Origin: Combretum micranthum
Lineage: Eukaryota > Streptophyta > Magnoliopsida > Myrtales > Combretaceae
Direction of reading: 5' to 3'
DNA: 64,000 bases
NCBI GenBank assembly: GCA_024138025.1
Contig: JAMXBD010000065.1
Span: forward strand, 1,302,001-1,366,000
Under the pieces are notes generated by a model that worked only from the letters and a program-made list of their open reading frames with translations, was not told the DNA's origin and ran no database searches. Both the position numbers and the translations under genes were made by a program. Position 1 is the stretch's first letter; the number at the start of each line of letters is the position of its first letter. This document shows, one piece after another, positions 22,561-35,008 of this stretch.

Positions 22561-24921
22561 GGTGTGAACTCATCTTTGTCTACGGTCGTTTTCTTTCTTT
22601 TCTCTTGAGTTTTGTTGGCTTCTATGGCTTTATGTGTTGCTTTGTTTCCGATGTGTGCTCTAAGTACAACCTTGCTTAGTAGTGTCTTCTTGTGCTTGCA
22701 TTTTTTGCTCTTTTGTGTTCTTTAATATTCTTAATCTTGTGCTTTGTTTTGATCTAGTCATGAATTCTCAAGCCAACTTAAATTTGGATCCTATTGTATC
22801 TGATGGGTTTGCTGAATCTGACCAGGTGGGTCTTGATATGGAAGAAAACTCTGAATTAGTGAGTAATATAATGAATACTTGATAAATGGAAAAGTGATAG
22901 TAGATAAATCTTTGAATAAGAATGGAGTTATTAATATCTTAAAACGAGCTTGGAAAGATTACGGGAGTGTTAAGGTTTCTATCATGGGACAAAATCTATT
23001 TCTATATGCAAGTTGATGATGTAGTCTTGACTCTATGGTTTTCTAGATGCAAGTACATGGCCTTCAGTTGGATCATCTTTTGATGAACAATGCTAATAAA
23101 ATTGATGTTAAAGCAGGCTTGGTCATTGGCGGAGATCCAATGATACTTCTAAATGGCCTTAGAAGGAGCTTTTTGCATATTAAAGTAAGGGTTAAATATG
23201 AATATTCTTTGTCAAATGGGACATGGATCAATAAGAAGTATGGTGGTAAGTACTGGGTGAATTTTAAGTATGAGCAACTCCCTGAAATTTGCTTTCTTTG
23301 TGGTTGTTTTGAGCATGTTGGTAAACAATGTTCTTTCCAAAGGAAAATATGGTTTCGGTGCTAACATGAGAGCTTTTCCAGTGAGAGATTTGAAGTTTTG
23401 GTGATAATAAATGTCTGGTCAACAAGACGAAGGAAAAGAAAACTATGTACCTGAAGCAATGTGTAAGAACCATGGGGTTGTGAACACTAACCCTTAGATC
23501 CAGAATCATGGTGTACCTTTTGTGTTTGGTTCTTCTAAGTCCAAAAATACTTTACACTCCCAAACTTTACCCAATCCTTCTCCTTTAGTTGATGTGTCTT
23601 CCAAATTGAATGTTTCAATTTCTGATAATCCCCCAGCAAATAAGCTTCCACATTCAACCCAACCTTCCCCTTCAAAATCCACCCCTTCCACCCCTAAATT
23701 CCACCTATTATACATGTGTCCTCCCCTTCCATCACTCACCCTTTGAATCCTCTTTCCATCCCATCACATGATATCTAACCTCAGGACTTTTCCCATTCCA
23801 CTTCTCCACATTTGCACATACCAATCCCTCTAACTATTGTCACTACTAAATCTATTTCTTATGATAAGATTCATGCATTCCAGAACCATCTTGATGGTGG
23901 AATGAATCGTGCAATGAATCATGTTCCTAAGAACCTTACCGATAAGGGGTAGTTTGTTGATTTACCTATTGAGGAGGAAGATGCCCCTACTGTGGAAATA
24001 CCTACTGCTTGTGACTCTAAGGAGTTGAATCCTTTTGCCTAGGTGTAGTGTTTAACAAATTGGCCGTTAAATGCCCTGTAATGGAGATAGAGGAAGGTTA
24101 ATCCAAGAAGCTTAAAGTTGAGTTGGGTCCTTTGGCTAGTAGGTAGAATGTTAAGAAAAGCAAAAAAAAAAAAGTCAATATGCAAGTCTTGCAACAAAGA
24201 AGGGCGAAGATGTGTGGTGGGTGAAGAAAATTTTGAGCTATAAATGTCTAATTTTAGTAGCGGTGGTGGCTAGCACTTAACAGTCACAAGATCGCCATGA
24301 TTTTCCTATCTTGGAATTGTTGGGGTTATGGGTCACCCTCAGAAATTTGTAATCTTAGTGACCCAGTTAATAAACACTGCCATGGTGTAGTGTTTTTATT
24401 GGAAACAAAAAATGTAGAAAATAAATTAGAATGTATTCAGAGTCGGCTCAAATATCCTGGCTATTGTTATGTTACACCTAAAGCATTAGGTAGGGTTTTT
24501 TTCCCTATGGTGGAATGTTTATTTTCGGGTGGTTGTTTTGGAAACATATAAATGGCTTTTTCATACTAAAATTTCCAATAATGATGGGTCCTTTGTTGTA
24601 TTTTAACCTAGTAGTATGCACTAATTGATTTTTGGGAATGTAAAAATTTATGGAATATGTTAATAGATCTTTCCAACTTGGTGGATGGTCCTTGATTGTC
24701 TATGGGTGATTTTAATGAGATACATGTTGATGAGGAAAATTTGGCGGCAAAAGGAAAGATAGAAGGTAGATTGAAGATTTAATTCTATGGTCTTAGATGA
24801 AAAACTCCATGATTTAGGTTTCATAGGGCCCCTATTTACCTGGACCAATAAAAGAGTGGAGGGAGACCTCGTTAAAGAATGTATTGATAGAGTTTTTGGT
24901 TCAGGAGAATGGCTAGATAAA
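22560..24921 (+). mobile_element. L1-type LINE, 5' part (ORF1 and endonuclease start)
   Basis: First part of a LINE of about 6 kb (insertion excluded) that resumes at 28667 after a solo LTR. It holds ORF1 (nucleic-acid-binding protein) and the N-terminal apurinic-like endonuclease part of ORF2. The exact 5' end and the LINE target duplication could not be determined; the start given is approximate. Confidence 0.75.
22760..24240 (+). pseudogene. LINE ORF1, DUF4283 and CCHC zinc knuckle, decayed
   Basis: The likely start is ATG at 22760 (MNSQANLNLD). Across stops and frame shifts one reads the DUF4283-like signature around VIVDKSLNKNGVINILKRAW (22890-22960) and then a block ending in a zinc knuckle CFLCGCFEHVGKQC (CX2CX4HX4C, about 23290-23331). 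The C-terminal part is Pro/Ser-rich, as usual for plant LINE ORF1. The product would bind element RNA. Interrupted by several stops, so non-functional. Confidence 0.75.
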
Positions 24922-25378
24922 TGAAATACCCTAAACCTTCACCTAGATTAGAAATTGAGTTTAGATAGATTTAAATAATTCAAATGAATTATAGGATAAT
25001 TAGACAAGTTGATATAATCAGACTAGTAATTAATTAAGTTGAAATTTGAGATTTCGATTCCTAAAATCTCTAAACATGTTATTAAAATGTTTAGAGGATT
25101 CCCAAACCCTTAAACTTTAGCCTAAATTCCAATTCCTTAATCCCTATAAAATTTAAGTTCATCTGTTTGCCTAAATATATTAGTTTTTAAATCCGAACTC
25201 AAATTAAATATCATTTTGGTGTAAACTAAGTTCATAAATTGAGTTCTTAGTTTAAGTTCTTAATTTCTAACCTATTGATTCTAAAATCATCATCTAAATA
25301 TCTCTAGAACTAAAGATAATGATTTGAAAGTTCTAAACCTAATACGTTTATTCTAAAATATCCTAATTTTAAGCCTCA

Positions 25379-25500
25379 ACCTTCCCTTTTGATTTTATTT
25401 TTCCTTCACCTGCTCTCTCTCTCTCTTCCTTTGCTTTTCTTTTTTTTTTTTTTTCTCTCTTTTCATTCTCTTCTCTTCCTCTTCTTTTCTTTCTTTTATC
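25379..25500. repeat. CT/T-rich low-complexity tract in the LTR
   Basis: Pyrimidine-rich stretch with (CT)n and a T run near 25440-25454, followed by GAAGAAG-rich DNA. Position and composition suit the transcribed leader of the LTR. Confidence 0.5.
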
Positions 25501-26026
25501 TCCCAAAATTATCTTCCCAAATCTCAATTTCAAAAGGAACAAAAGAGAAATCAAGTAGAAGATGAAGATAAGAGAAGAGAAATCAAGTTAGAAGAAGAAG
25601 CAGACCAAATTGCATGTTTTTACTTTAAAAGCTAAGTATATTTGTTTTATATTGTTATGATTCTTGTTTTTGTTTATGCATGATGAATTGATGTTATATT
25701 TGAGTAGAAATTATGATGAAGTTGATGAATATGTTGGTTTAATGTTTGAAATGGGATGGGTGTGTGGAGAAGATGATGAATAGTAGTTGTGGGGTTTGAT
25801 GGAGGAATTGATGGTGTTTGATATGTTGAATGGATAAGAAATTGTTTGATGTTGAGAAGTGGAGTTCATACATATTTTGAATTGTTAAATGTATGTAGTA
25901 TGCTGTATGAAGTTTGTATAGAGCTTAGAGTAAGGTTGGAGAAGTGAAAAGTGTGTAAAATTCAAGTTTGAAACAATGAAAAGTAAAAAATTTTCAAACA
26001 TCCTGTTAAACACTATGTTTTAGAAG

Positions 26027-26290
26027 GTGTATGGGTCATATGCTTTTAATATAGCATGTATGGGAGGGTGTTTCACCCCCTGGAGCTCCAAACACCTTTC
26101 GAAACACCATGTATGGCAAGGTGTTTCATTTTCTGACCTTTATTTGCTTTTTCCCTGTGTTGAAACGGCATCCCACATACCATGTATGGCATCATGTTTC
26201 ATTTTTTAACCTTTCATGTGTTTTTCCCTAAGTTTATATACCTTGTCATACGGCATGTATGGAAAAGTGCATGGTTCATACAGCTTGTCA
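26027..26290. repeat. Imperfect tandem repeats in the solo LTR
   Basis: Three to four diverged units of about 75-90 bp share CATGTATGG followed by GTGTTTCA-like sequence and a TTTTTCCCT block. Short open frames across it are incidental. Confidence 0.65.
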
Positions 26291-28076
26291 TACACCCTAG
26301 TTTAGTTTTTCCTATTGCAACAATGTTTTTATTTTGCTCATAACTTTTTTATCTGACCTTAGATTGAGGTGATTCAGATTGCGTTGGACAGATTAAAAAG
26401 ATATCTACAAATTTTATGTTTTAAGTTTTTGGAAATTCAAAAAGTATCAAGACCAAAATTTTGATTCTTTCCAGCTACTACGTTTTTTAAATAAAGTTGA
26501 AAACTTGTTTTGCTAGTTAGAAGTGTATAATTAGTTATAAAATGAATCTTTTTGAGCTAAAATGAGATAGATAAATGATAGTTAATGTGTTATATTTGTT
26601 GAATAATATAATTAAGCATGATTTAAGTGGATTTATAGATCTAATAAATAATTTGATGAAACATAGAGTTTGACATAAAATAAACTTAGTTCATAATCTA
26701 AGTTCAACTTGGCTTAATGAACTTGAATGAACTAAAATGAATTAGATTGCCTAAGTTTAATCAATGTAGCCAAGATTAAGCTAAAATAGACTTAATTTAA
26801 TATGAATCTTACTTATAAAATGAATTAGTTTATAATCTTAGTCTAACTTGACTAAATGGGCTTGGATATATTAAAATGGATTAGATTGATTAAGTTTGAT
26901 TAACTTAGCTTAGTAATTGGACTAAATGATTAACTCTTATCAAATTGGCTAAGATTAAGTTGAAATGAGTTTAATAGCTAATAAATGAATTAGAGTGATA
27001 TGTTAGGATAACCTTAGTATAACATAGTGAATACGTTGTTTCAAATGTCTATTTGCTTAGAAAATGAATATTTTTGAATATGAATGCTTTGTTGACTGCT
27101 TTTGTAATAAAATACTATAATCAAAGTGAAAAGAGATACTTTGACAGACAAAAGAGAACTATTCGTGTTTTAGCGGGATGATCTTTGCAGCCATAGCGAG
27201 GATCCAAATAGCGAGGATCCAAATTAGTGTCTGATCAAATAGGGTAATAAAATGAGTTTGATATAAATGGATATTTAGATTAGTTCTTATATGAGTTTAA
27301 TTCTTGAATTTATAGATATAAATACCTGATCTATCTTTTAGGTTGGCTTCTGATTTACCGTCTGAGCCTGTTTGGATTTCAAATATGAAAGGTATGCAAT
27401 AATTGCGTGTTGGATGCTAGAATAGACATATTAAAATGAATTAAAATTTAAAGATGGCTTAATTAATCGATGAGTGTTGGTTGTGTTTTCCATCATTGAA
27501 ATTCGATTCTTAACCTAGAGTGGAAGATCGGTATTTGGTCCGACGAGCGGCACATTGTCCTGGATGGGCACGGTAGTTTAGGCTCTTAGGACACCCTGTC
27601 ATTGAGATATGACTTTCATAAGTGATACAACAGGTAGCTGATGGGGTAAACGGTATCAGTGTAATGCTTGCTTAAACTTGGAGGTAAATATCATGATTTA
27701 GTTCACGTTTATAGGAATGAATGAACTATTTTCATGTTGTGGACCAAGTTTAAGTAGAGTCGGGTAACGGTTGTGACTCTTGGATGAAGCTATTTTCTCG
27801 TTTTCGGATATATCATCTAGGAGATATAGGGATTTGGACTACCTGTATCATTTCCCTGAGCATCAAGAGCATTACTCATGATCCTCAGATTCCCATTGGC
27901 TTGTCTCAGAGTGTAAGTGCTCTAGTATTGATTTGCTTACTTTTAATTAAAGATAATTAACTTGTTGTTTGTGCGTTGCATTTAGCTAGGCTTATGTGCC
28001 ATTCCATGTGTGTCTGTGTTACTGTGTATTGAGCTTCTGCTCATCATTGTTGTTATTGTTCTTTTTCCAGGTCTGA

Positions 28077-28190
28077 TATGATGATGATGATGGTATGTTG
28101 ATGGTGATGATGATTGAATGACGATGGTGATGATCGTTGTTGTTGTTATTGATGATGATAATGTTGATGATAAGATGATGAGGATGATTA
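28077..28190. repeat. GAT/GTT trinucleotide-rich tract
   Basis: Imperfect (GAT)n with interspersed GTT runs, near the 3' end of the solo LTR. Confidence 0.75.
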
Positions 28191-28666
28191 CTCGGGTTTC
28201 GGGTGATTCCGGAGACTTGAGAGGAGAAGTGAGTTAGGATCTGTGGATGTCATTTGTATTTGTTTTTGTTTTTGTTTTGTTTTATAGAGACTGGATTTAA
28301 TTATAAATTTGTATTTCCATAAATGGCCTTTTCGTGGCTATATGTTTATAAATGATAATCTACCCCAAAGAGTAGATTGTCAAATGTTTTATTAAATTTT
28401 TTTTTCTTAGAAAGTTGGTTTGCTTAGTTGGGAGTAGATTTTTTATTTTAAAAAAATTGTTTTATAAAATAGATTTTCCGCTGTTAAATCCAGTTATTTG
28501 AAAATATAAGTAAACGATTTCATAACCTAAAATTGAGTAGCAATGTTTAACATAAATAATTTTTTTTTTAAAGAAAGCTTAGATGTGTAATACTTTAGAG
28601 TATTATATGTGGTGGTAGTCTTAATTAATTTAATGTTTGATTAAATTTTTAGGGCATTACAATAAA

Positions 28667-31600
28667 TTTCCCAATACTCATGTTCACCATGAAGTAACCA
28701 TAGGGTCTGGTCATGTTGCCTTAATAATTAATTCAAATTATGTTGATGTCAAAGGTAAGAAAAATTTCATTTACAAAATCTTTGGAGGAATTCCAAAGAG
28801 TGTGGCCAAGGGGTTAAGAGCTATTGGAATCAGGTTCCCATCTTGAACAGTTTAAAACTTGTTATGGAGAGGCTTAAGTAATGAAGTTTGAGGCTGACCA
28901 AGTAGGGCAAAATAGACTCTCCCAATAATAGAGCAACTATTGAGATTTTAGAGAATCAACTCTCATCTCTTTACTCGTCTTCAGCAGAAGAGATATCTTG
29001 TTGTAGGATAACATTTAAGCTTAAATAGACATTTATGGGTTAACGAGGAAGTATATTGTCATCAAAGATCAGGGGTTAATTGGTTGAAGTATAGAGATAG
29101 GAATACTTCCTTCTTCCATCAATCTACATTAAGTAGGAGACATCGGAATAAAATTAAAAAAATTGAAGCTAGTTTTGGCAGATTGGTAGATTTAAAAGTG
29201 GAAATTGGGAAACGGTTTTCCTCTCATTCTGCTTAGCTCTTTAAATCTAACGAAAGGAGGGAATAGGGTTCTTTTTTGGAGTGGGTCGACTGTGTAGTCA
29301 TAGAAGATATAAATAGATGCTTGTGTGAGGCCATCTCGGATGTAGCAATTAAGGATGTAGTGTTCTGAGTAAGGTCTCTCAAAGCTCTTAGCTTAAATGG
29401 ATTCCCTGGTATCTTTAATCAAACCTATAGATTACGATGGGACCATTTGTGATAGCCATGGTACATAATTTTTTCCATACGGGTGTTTTCTCCTTTCTCT
29501 AAATCACACTGATCTAATCTTGATTCCCAAAGTCCCTAACCCTATATCTTTGAGTCAGTTTATGCTTATTAGTCTATGTAATAATCTCTACAAAATTATC
29601 ACCAAAGTTCTAGTCAATCATTTGAAAGTGTTTTTGAATGAGTTCATATATGAAAACCAAAGTGCTTTTGGTTAGGACGTTTAATTTAGGATAATATTGT
29701 GGTTGCACAAGAATGCTTTCATCATGTAAAAAACAAAACGAGGGGCAAGTTAAGTCATTGCCATTAAAATTGATATGAGTAAGGCTTATGGTAGAAAGGA
29801 GTGGGATTTCTTAAGAGCTATTATGCCGAAAATGCAATTTGTTGTTAAAATGGGTTGAGTAAGTGATGGCATGTGTTTATAGTGTCAGTTTTAGTTTGGT
29901 CATCAATGGTAAGGGTGTTGGTGAATTTATGCCTAGTCAGGGGATTGAGGAAGGTGACCCCCTTTTACCTTTCTTATTTATCTTAGTTTCAAATGTGTTA
30001 TTGAAAGGCCTTGTCAAAGCTGCTGATGTTGGAAGGATCAAGGGATTGAAATTGAACTTAGATTGCCCTAGCCTTACTCATCTACTATTTGTAGATGATT
30101 TCCTATTTTTCGTTGAAGCAACAATAAGAAATTTAATGAAATTGAAGAAAATCTTGGTAAAGTATTGTGTACTTTAAGTTGGGAGATCAATTTCAACAAG
30201 TCAACTATTTTCTTTAGCAACAGCACTTCAGAGGATAAATGTCAAGAGATTTGTGGGTCCTTGGTATGATGCATACGGATAATCTAGGCACTTACCTGGG
30301 TCTACCTACTATCTGGGAACTCTTAAAATCTTAAGTCCTTTCCTTAAGGATGAGATGTCAAGGAAGCTATAAGGTTAGAAATGTGGTTTACTGAATGAGG
30401 CAGGTAGGGAGGTGTTAATCAAGGTTGTGGCATGTGCGGTACCTACTTAATCCATAGGCATTTTTAAATTTCCAATCACTTGGTGTAATCAAGTGAATGC
30501 CATGTTAGCTAGATTTTGGTGGGAATAGAAAAAAGATGAGTAGAGGTTACGTTGGATGAGTCGGGAGAAGCTTACTCTTGCTAAAGATCTAGGAGGCATG
30601 TGATTCATGGATTTACACCTCTTTAACCTTAGTTTACTTACTAAGGTGGCATGAAAGCTATTTTTCTAATCTCAATGCCCTGAGGGTTAAGCTGCTTAAA
30701 GGTTTGTACTTCCATAGAGGGGATTTTTGGAATGTTAAGAAGGGTGGAAGGGCTTCGTAGGCTTGGAGTAGCATCTTGGAGGGCAGAGATGTTCTATTTG
30801 AGGGTGCTATTTAGCAGGTTAGGAATGGTGAGAATGTTTTGGTTAGGAAGGATAGATAGTTGCTTCTGTACTAGTTTTGAATATTGCTAAGGGCCATTTT
30901 ATTAACTTAAATATGAAGGTATATGAGTTAATAGATTAGGAATCCCAAGTATGGAAGTTAGATGGGATTAGACAGTGGATCTCAAAGGAGGAGAGGAAGT
31001 TAACCGAGGGCGTAACTTTGGTTGAGTGTTTTGGTAGAGATAAATTAATTTGGTCTTTTGATTATGGAGGTAAGTGTAGTGTTAAATCTGTTTACTATCT
31101 TTTGAGATATGGAAAAAAAAGAGAAGACAACCATTAATTTAAAGCTTCATCATTAGTTCATATCTCTAAGCTATTGTGGAAAAAAATCTACCATGTCGAT
31201 ACTTTACCTACGATCCATCATTTTCTTTTTCTAGAAGGCTCTCAAGAATGCTTTCCCTATTCTTAACAATATGTATCAAGGGCTTGTGGTAAGGAAACCT
31301 CTTTGTTTCTACTATGAAGACCCCAAATTTGTAGAACATATGCTTTGTGTTGTGATTGTTGCGAGGTGTGTGGTTTGCTATAGGGGTTTGAGGATTGAAA
31401 AGAGAAGATCCGATCTTTGTATGATTGGTGGTTAGGTCTTAGGTACTTTGTGTGTCGCTCGTTACAAGTTAGGTGTATGGAGATTACTTAGCTTATTTAG
31501 AAGGAATGATGTGATGTGCCTTATAACAATAGGTTGCCGAAGTTGTTTTCTGAGGGCGGAATAAGTAGAAGGAGAAAGCATGGATGGGTAGTGTGGATCT

Positions 31601-32380
31601 TCCTTAACTTATAGCAGCTATAGATTTGGTCTGTGATGAAGGCAAGGGGGTTATGGCAGATAAGAGGGGTACAAGCAAATCTGAATAGAGGAATGAGGAT
31701 TGTTCAAAAGATTGTTAGAGTATAATGGCTTTATGTGGTTTCCAACAGGGCACGTCATCTTATGTAACACCAGTTGGCTAGTTTTCATGGAAAACGGGGT
31801 AACCCTTTGCACTTAAGGGATATTTTAGGGTTAATTCGGATGCATCATAGGTGGACTATTTGATGGATGCATGCCTTGCTATTGTGGGCCGTGATAGTAT
31901 GGGTAGTGTCATCAAGGGCCATTCCTTTACATGCTTAGCTCAAAGCTCAAAGGATGTAGAGATTTTAGCTTTGAAACATGCTATTCTTTTTGCCTTAGAT
32001 AGGGCTAGCCGAAAATGCTCTTTAAAACTGACTGTCTATTGTTAGTTCGGACTTTAAAGGAAGGAGTTGAGCTGTTTCATTGGCTTCACGACCATTCTTT
32101 GATGAGATTCGTGTTCTCTTTAACTCTGTTGATGATGTGTTTTTTTGTTTTTAAGTTTATTAAAAGAGATGCAAATTTAGTTGCAGATTGGGTGGCTTCT
32201 AATACTAGCAAGAGAATTTGTTCTTTGGATTGGTGGATTATCACCCCATTCTCTCTCTAGAAGTTACTCGCTTTAGATCTTTCGACTTTGGATGGGACTT
32301 ACTTTTGTGATTATGATGTTTTGGACATTGGTTGATATTCCAATAAAATAAGTCCCTTGTTTGGCCAGAAAAGGAAAAAC
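28667..32380 (+). mobile_element. L1-type LINE, 3' part (RT, RNase H, tail)
   Basis: Continuation of the LINE after the inserted LTR. It runs through the RT and RNase H-like regions and ends near TTCCAATAAAATAAGTCCC, then TTTGGCCAGAAAAGGAAAAA, a LINE-like A-rich tail at about 32360-32385. No target duplication was found for the whole LINE. Confidence 0.75.
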
Positions 32381-32385
32381 GAAAA

Positions 32386-33600
32386 AACTAAAAGGCATAT
32401 TATCCCTATGTTGGAACTTGGAATAAATAGGAGGAACAGTGTTGTTAAATATAAATTGTCTAACAATTTATAAAATATCATAAGTTTTATCAGGCCATTG
32501 TAGGAAAATATTAATTATATAATATAAAAATAATGCTAATTTTGAACCTTAAATTAAATTTGGTTAAGTAATTGAACTTAGATAATTTATCTAATTGAAC
32601 TATGTAAATATAGTATATGATCAAGTAACTTGCTATAATTGAATTAATAAATGCATTAAATTAAAATACCTCAATTACCCATCTTAACTTGGCAAATTAC
32701 ACAATTTACTTCCAATTATCAATATGAGCCTAATTCCTCAAATTTCAAATTTCCTAATTATCAAATTGAGCTAAAATAATATAAATTTCAATACCTATAT
32801 TCCTAGTATTTCAAATTCAAATTCCTAACTTCAATTTTTAATTTTTAAATATCTAAATTTCTAAAGTTGAGCTAGTTACCAAATTCAACCAATTAAATTA
32901 CTAAGCTAAATTATAATTCAATTTAGCTAAAGTCATGCTTCTAATTTCATTGGTCTAAATTTAAATCCTAAGCCCCTAAACTATTAATCCAACCCAATAT
33001 CTTAAGCCTAAATCATAAGACAAAGAATAAGCCCATCTCATTAACTTCTAATCACATCTTAGTTTTATTCCACCTAAAACACCCAATCACCCTTCTTAAA
33101 ATATCTTAAGGGCTACTTAAACTCACCCACACCTAAGTATTCCCCAATTAGCATCATCATGTGCCAGTTACTCTTCTTGTTCTATTCTAACCATATGGTC
33201 TCAATGTTACCCACTTAAAGAGATATTTCCTCCTCATCACATCACATAAGAGATACCTCACTAATTCTAGAGATTTCCATGTAACAAACACAATAAAATA
33301 CCCACAAAAACTTCCCTCGAACCCATGCCATTTTTGCTGCAAATCAAGTAATTTCCTTTCCAAAATTTCTTCAACAATTCACCTTAAATCAATCCACATT
33401 AGGTAAAGTAATACCTATTCTTGTCTACCCTTTCAATTTCCTATTTAAAATACCAAATCTAATCTCTTATTTCAAATGATTATTAGGTGAATTGAAGATT
33501 AATTTTATAGATTGATTTTGAAGTAGGTATAGAAGCTACATCAAATGCTGGGTAAGAGAAGTGAAGTTTTATCAATTGAGTTTAGCAATTCGAGTAAGTA
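32386..33600. other. AT-rich LTR-like DNA, no gene
   Basis: Long AT-rich stretch rich in AATTGAGCTAAA, CTTAAGCCTA and similar short motifs, in the style of the plant LTRs nearby. No ends or coding motifs were found. Confidence 0.4.
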
Positions 33601-33627
33601 ATATTAGCATAATTGTTGCATTTGCTT

Positions 33628-33880
33628 CTCAATTGGTGAGAGGCATTGCCTTTAAGGCAAACAAAAGCCTTAGGTCATGGGTTCGATCCTTCAAGGCTGT
33701 AGCTAGTGTCAACTCTGCTTGGGGGTAACAATACCTTCTTGTGCGATATGAGAACTCGTTGCGATGATCCCCCGAAGTCGGTGCTTGTGGGGCTGCGGTC
33801 TTGGCATCATGTTGGCCACATGAGCTATGGTGAACTGTAGGGCGTGATATCATGACTTCATGAAAATAAGTTTTTTTATA
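33628..33880 (+). mobile_element. tRNA-derived SINE-like element
   Basis: A pol III B-box-like GGGTTCGATCC lies at about 33680-33690 and an A-box-like TTGGTGAGAGGC at about 33633-33644, about 36 bp apart, with a CCTTTAAGGC hairpin between. A GC-richer body follows (GCTTGGGGGTAAC; CCCCCGAAGTCGGTGC) and then a T run near 33870. This head-body-tail layout fits plant SINEs. The tRNA fold itself is too degraded for a functional tRNA. Flanking duplications were not found. Confidence 0.5.
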
Positions 33881-35003
33881 TAAATACCTTGATACATATA
33901 TATATTGGTGTTGGGCACTTCTCACACACCTTGGGTGGCATGCTTGTACCACTCTTATACTACCAGAATCATCTCTATGCACGACTTCACTCGAGATAAT
34001 GACACAAATAGATCATCAGGGCACCGTCTTAGTAGCAATGGTACTCCCAGTCTACTAGACCCAGCCAAAGATAAGCAACAAATCAATTTAAGAGTCATAT
34101 AATCATTAGATTCATTTGTAGATTCTAAACCTACAATCAAAAGTAGCAGAAAAGGTAAGGTCGTACTTGAATCAACTTTAAGAACAAAAATCCTAATTTC
34201 ACCAAAACTCGTGATCACATAAGCAAATTCTTATTCTCAATACGTTTTCACAAAATAAACATAAAACAATTTTCATTTAAAACCCAATCTCAAAAGAATT
34301 ATCAAACCCTAGAATCATACACACTTTTCTCCTTAAGATTGTAGAATCATAAAATCCCCAAACACCAAGAATTAGGGTTTTTCTTCAAATCTCTCCAAGA
34401 ACTTGATTCCCTTTAATATAAATAAAGAATTTAGAAAGGATTTCACTTTTAAATCACCAAAAGGATTTTAAAGAATCAATCTTACTTGTTTTTTAGATTT
34501 TTCTTCATCTTTGATTGTAGAACACGAAATCTCCAATAAGGACTCGGGATTATCTCCAAAACTCCTTTAAGATTAGCTCCTTAGATCTTGAATCTTGGTT
34601 CTCCTTAAAGCAAGATCATTTTTGATAGACTTCTTAGGATCTCTAAAAGATTGAGAGAGAGGTTTTTCAGAGTTCTAAGCTTAGGAAAGATTTAGAGAAA
34701 GAGGAATGAGATGAGAGTTATAAAGAAAACATGGATAACCTTTCAATTTTTGTGTAGGAAAGGCTGGTGGCCTAAACACTCGAAGACGATTCAATGACCA
34801 TGAAGGCTGGTCCAACGCCACAACGTAGCCATGAAGGCTGACGGCTTTCCCAAGCAGTTTTGAGCTGTCTTCTTGTTTTCAATCACGTGTCTGCCATTTC
34901 ATATTATATATACATATATATTAGGAAGTACCATAAAATCATTTTATTTTTCAATAAATGACACTTTTATCCTTCATTATAAATTATTTATCTTTATATT
35001 ACA
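33881..35003 (-). mobile_element. Relative of the 13-kb solo LTR, minus orientation, partial
   Basis: Matches 13.62-14.78 kb in the same order: ACACACCT, ACCAGAATCATCT, GGTAAGGTCGTACTTGAATC, ACCATAAAATC, and the terminal AATATAAAGATAAAT motif. On the minus strand it begins TGTAATATAAAGATAAAT at 35003, exactly where similarity to the first copy begins. Its other end is obscured by the SINE-like sequence and was not located. A TATA-like CTTTATAACTC lies near 34718 on the minus strand. Confidence 0.6.
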
Positions 35004-35008
35004 TTACA

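Larger units (their letters stand above)
24922..28661 (+). mobile_element. Solo LTR, 3740 bp, inserted in the LINE endonuclease
   Basis: Starts TGAAATACCCTAAAC and ends AGGGCATTACA, an imperfect inverted pair (TGAAATACCC versus TGTAATGCCC). It is flanked by perfect 5-bp repeats ATAAA at 24917-24921 and 28662-28666. Removing it restores the LINE sense reading GEWLDKFPNT, so both ends are exact. No gag-pol domain is seen inside, so this is one very large LTR left by recombination between LTRs. The 27.5-28.0 kb part matches 39.8-40.3 kb in another LTR copy. By length and termini it is probably Gypsy-type; this is inference. Confidence 0.85.
24297..32262 (+). pseudogene. LINE ORF2 (endonuclease, RT, RNase H), split and decayed
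   Basis: The start at ATG 24297 gives MIFLSWNCWGYGSPSEI, the usual LSWNCRG opening of the endonuclease, with FLLETKN shortly after and GDFNEI near 24700. The frame is cut at 24921 by a 3.74-kb LTR and resumes at 28667 (KFPNTHVHHEV). RT motifs include QGIEEGDPLLPFLFILVS (about 29937-29990) and LLFVDDFLFF (about 30090). An RNase H-like C-terminus follows: GRDSMGSVIKG, then EILALKHAILFAL (31890-32000) and FIKRDANLVADWVA (near 32155). Many stops and frame shifts make it non-functional. Confidence 0.8.

Noticed and set aside
33633..33700. Possible functional tRNA gene
   Set aside because: A and B boxes are present but a cloverleaf with an acceptor stem cannot be formed convincingly; SINE head is the better reading.
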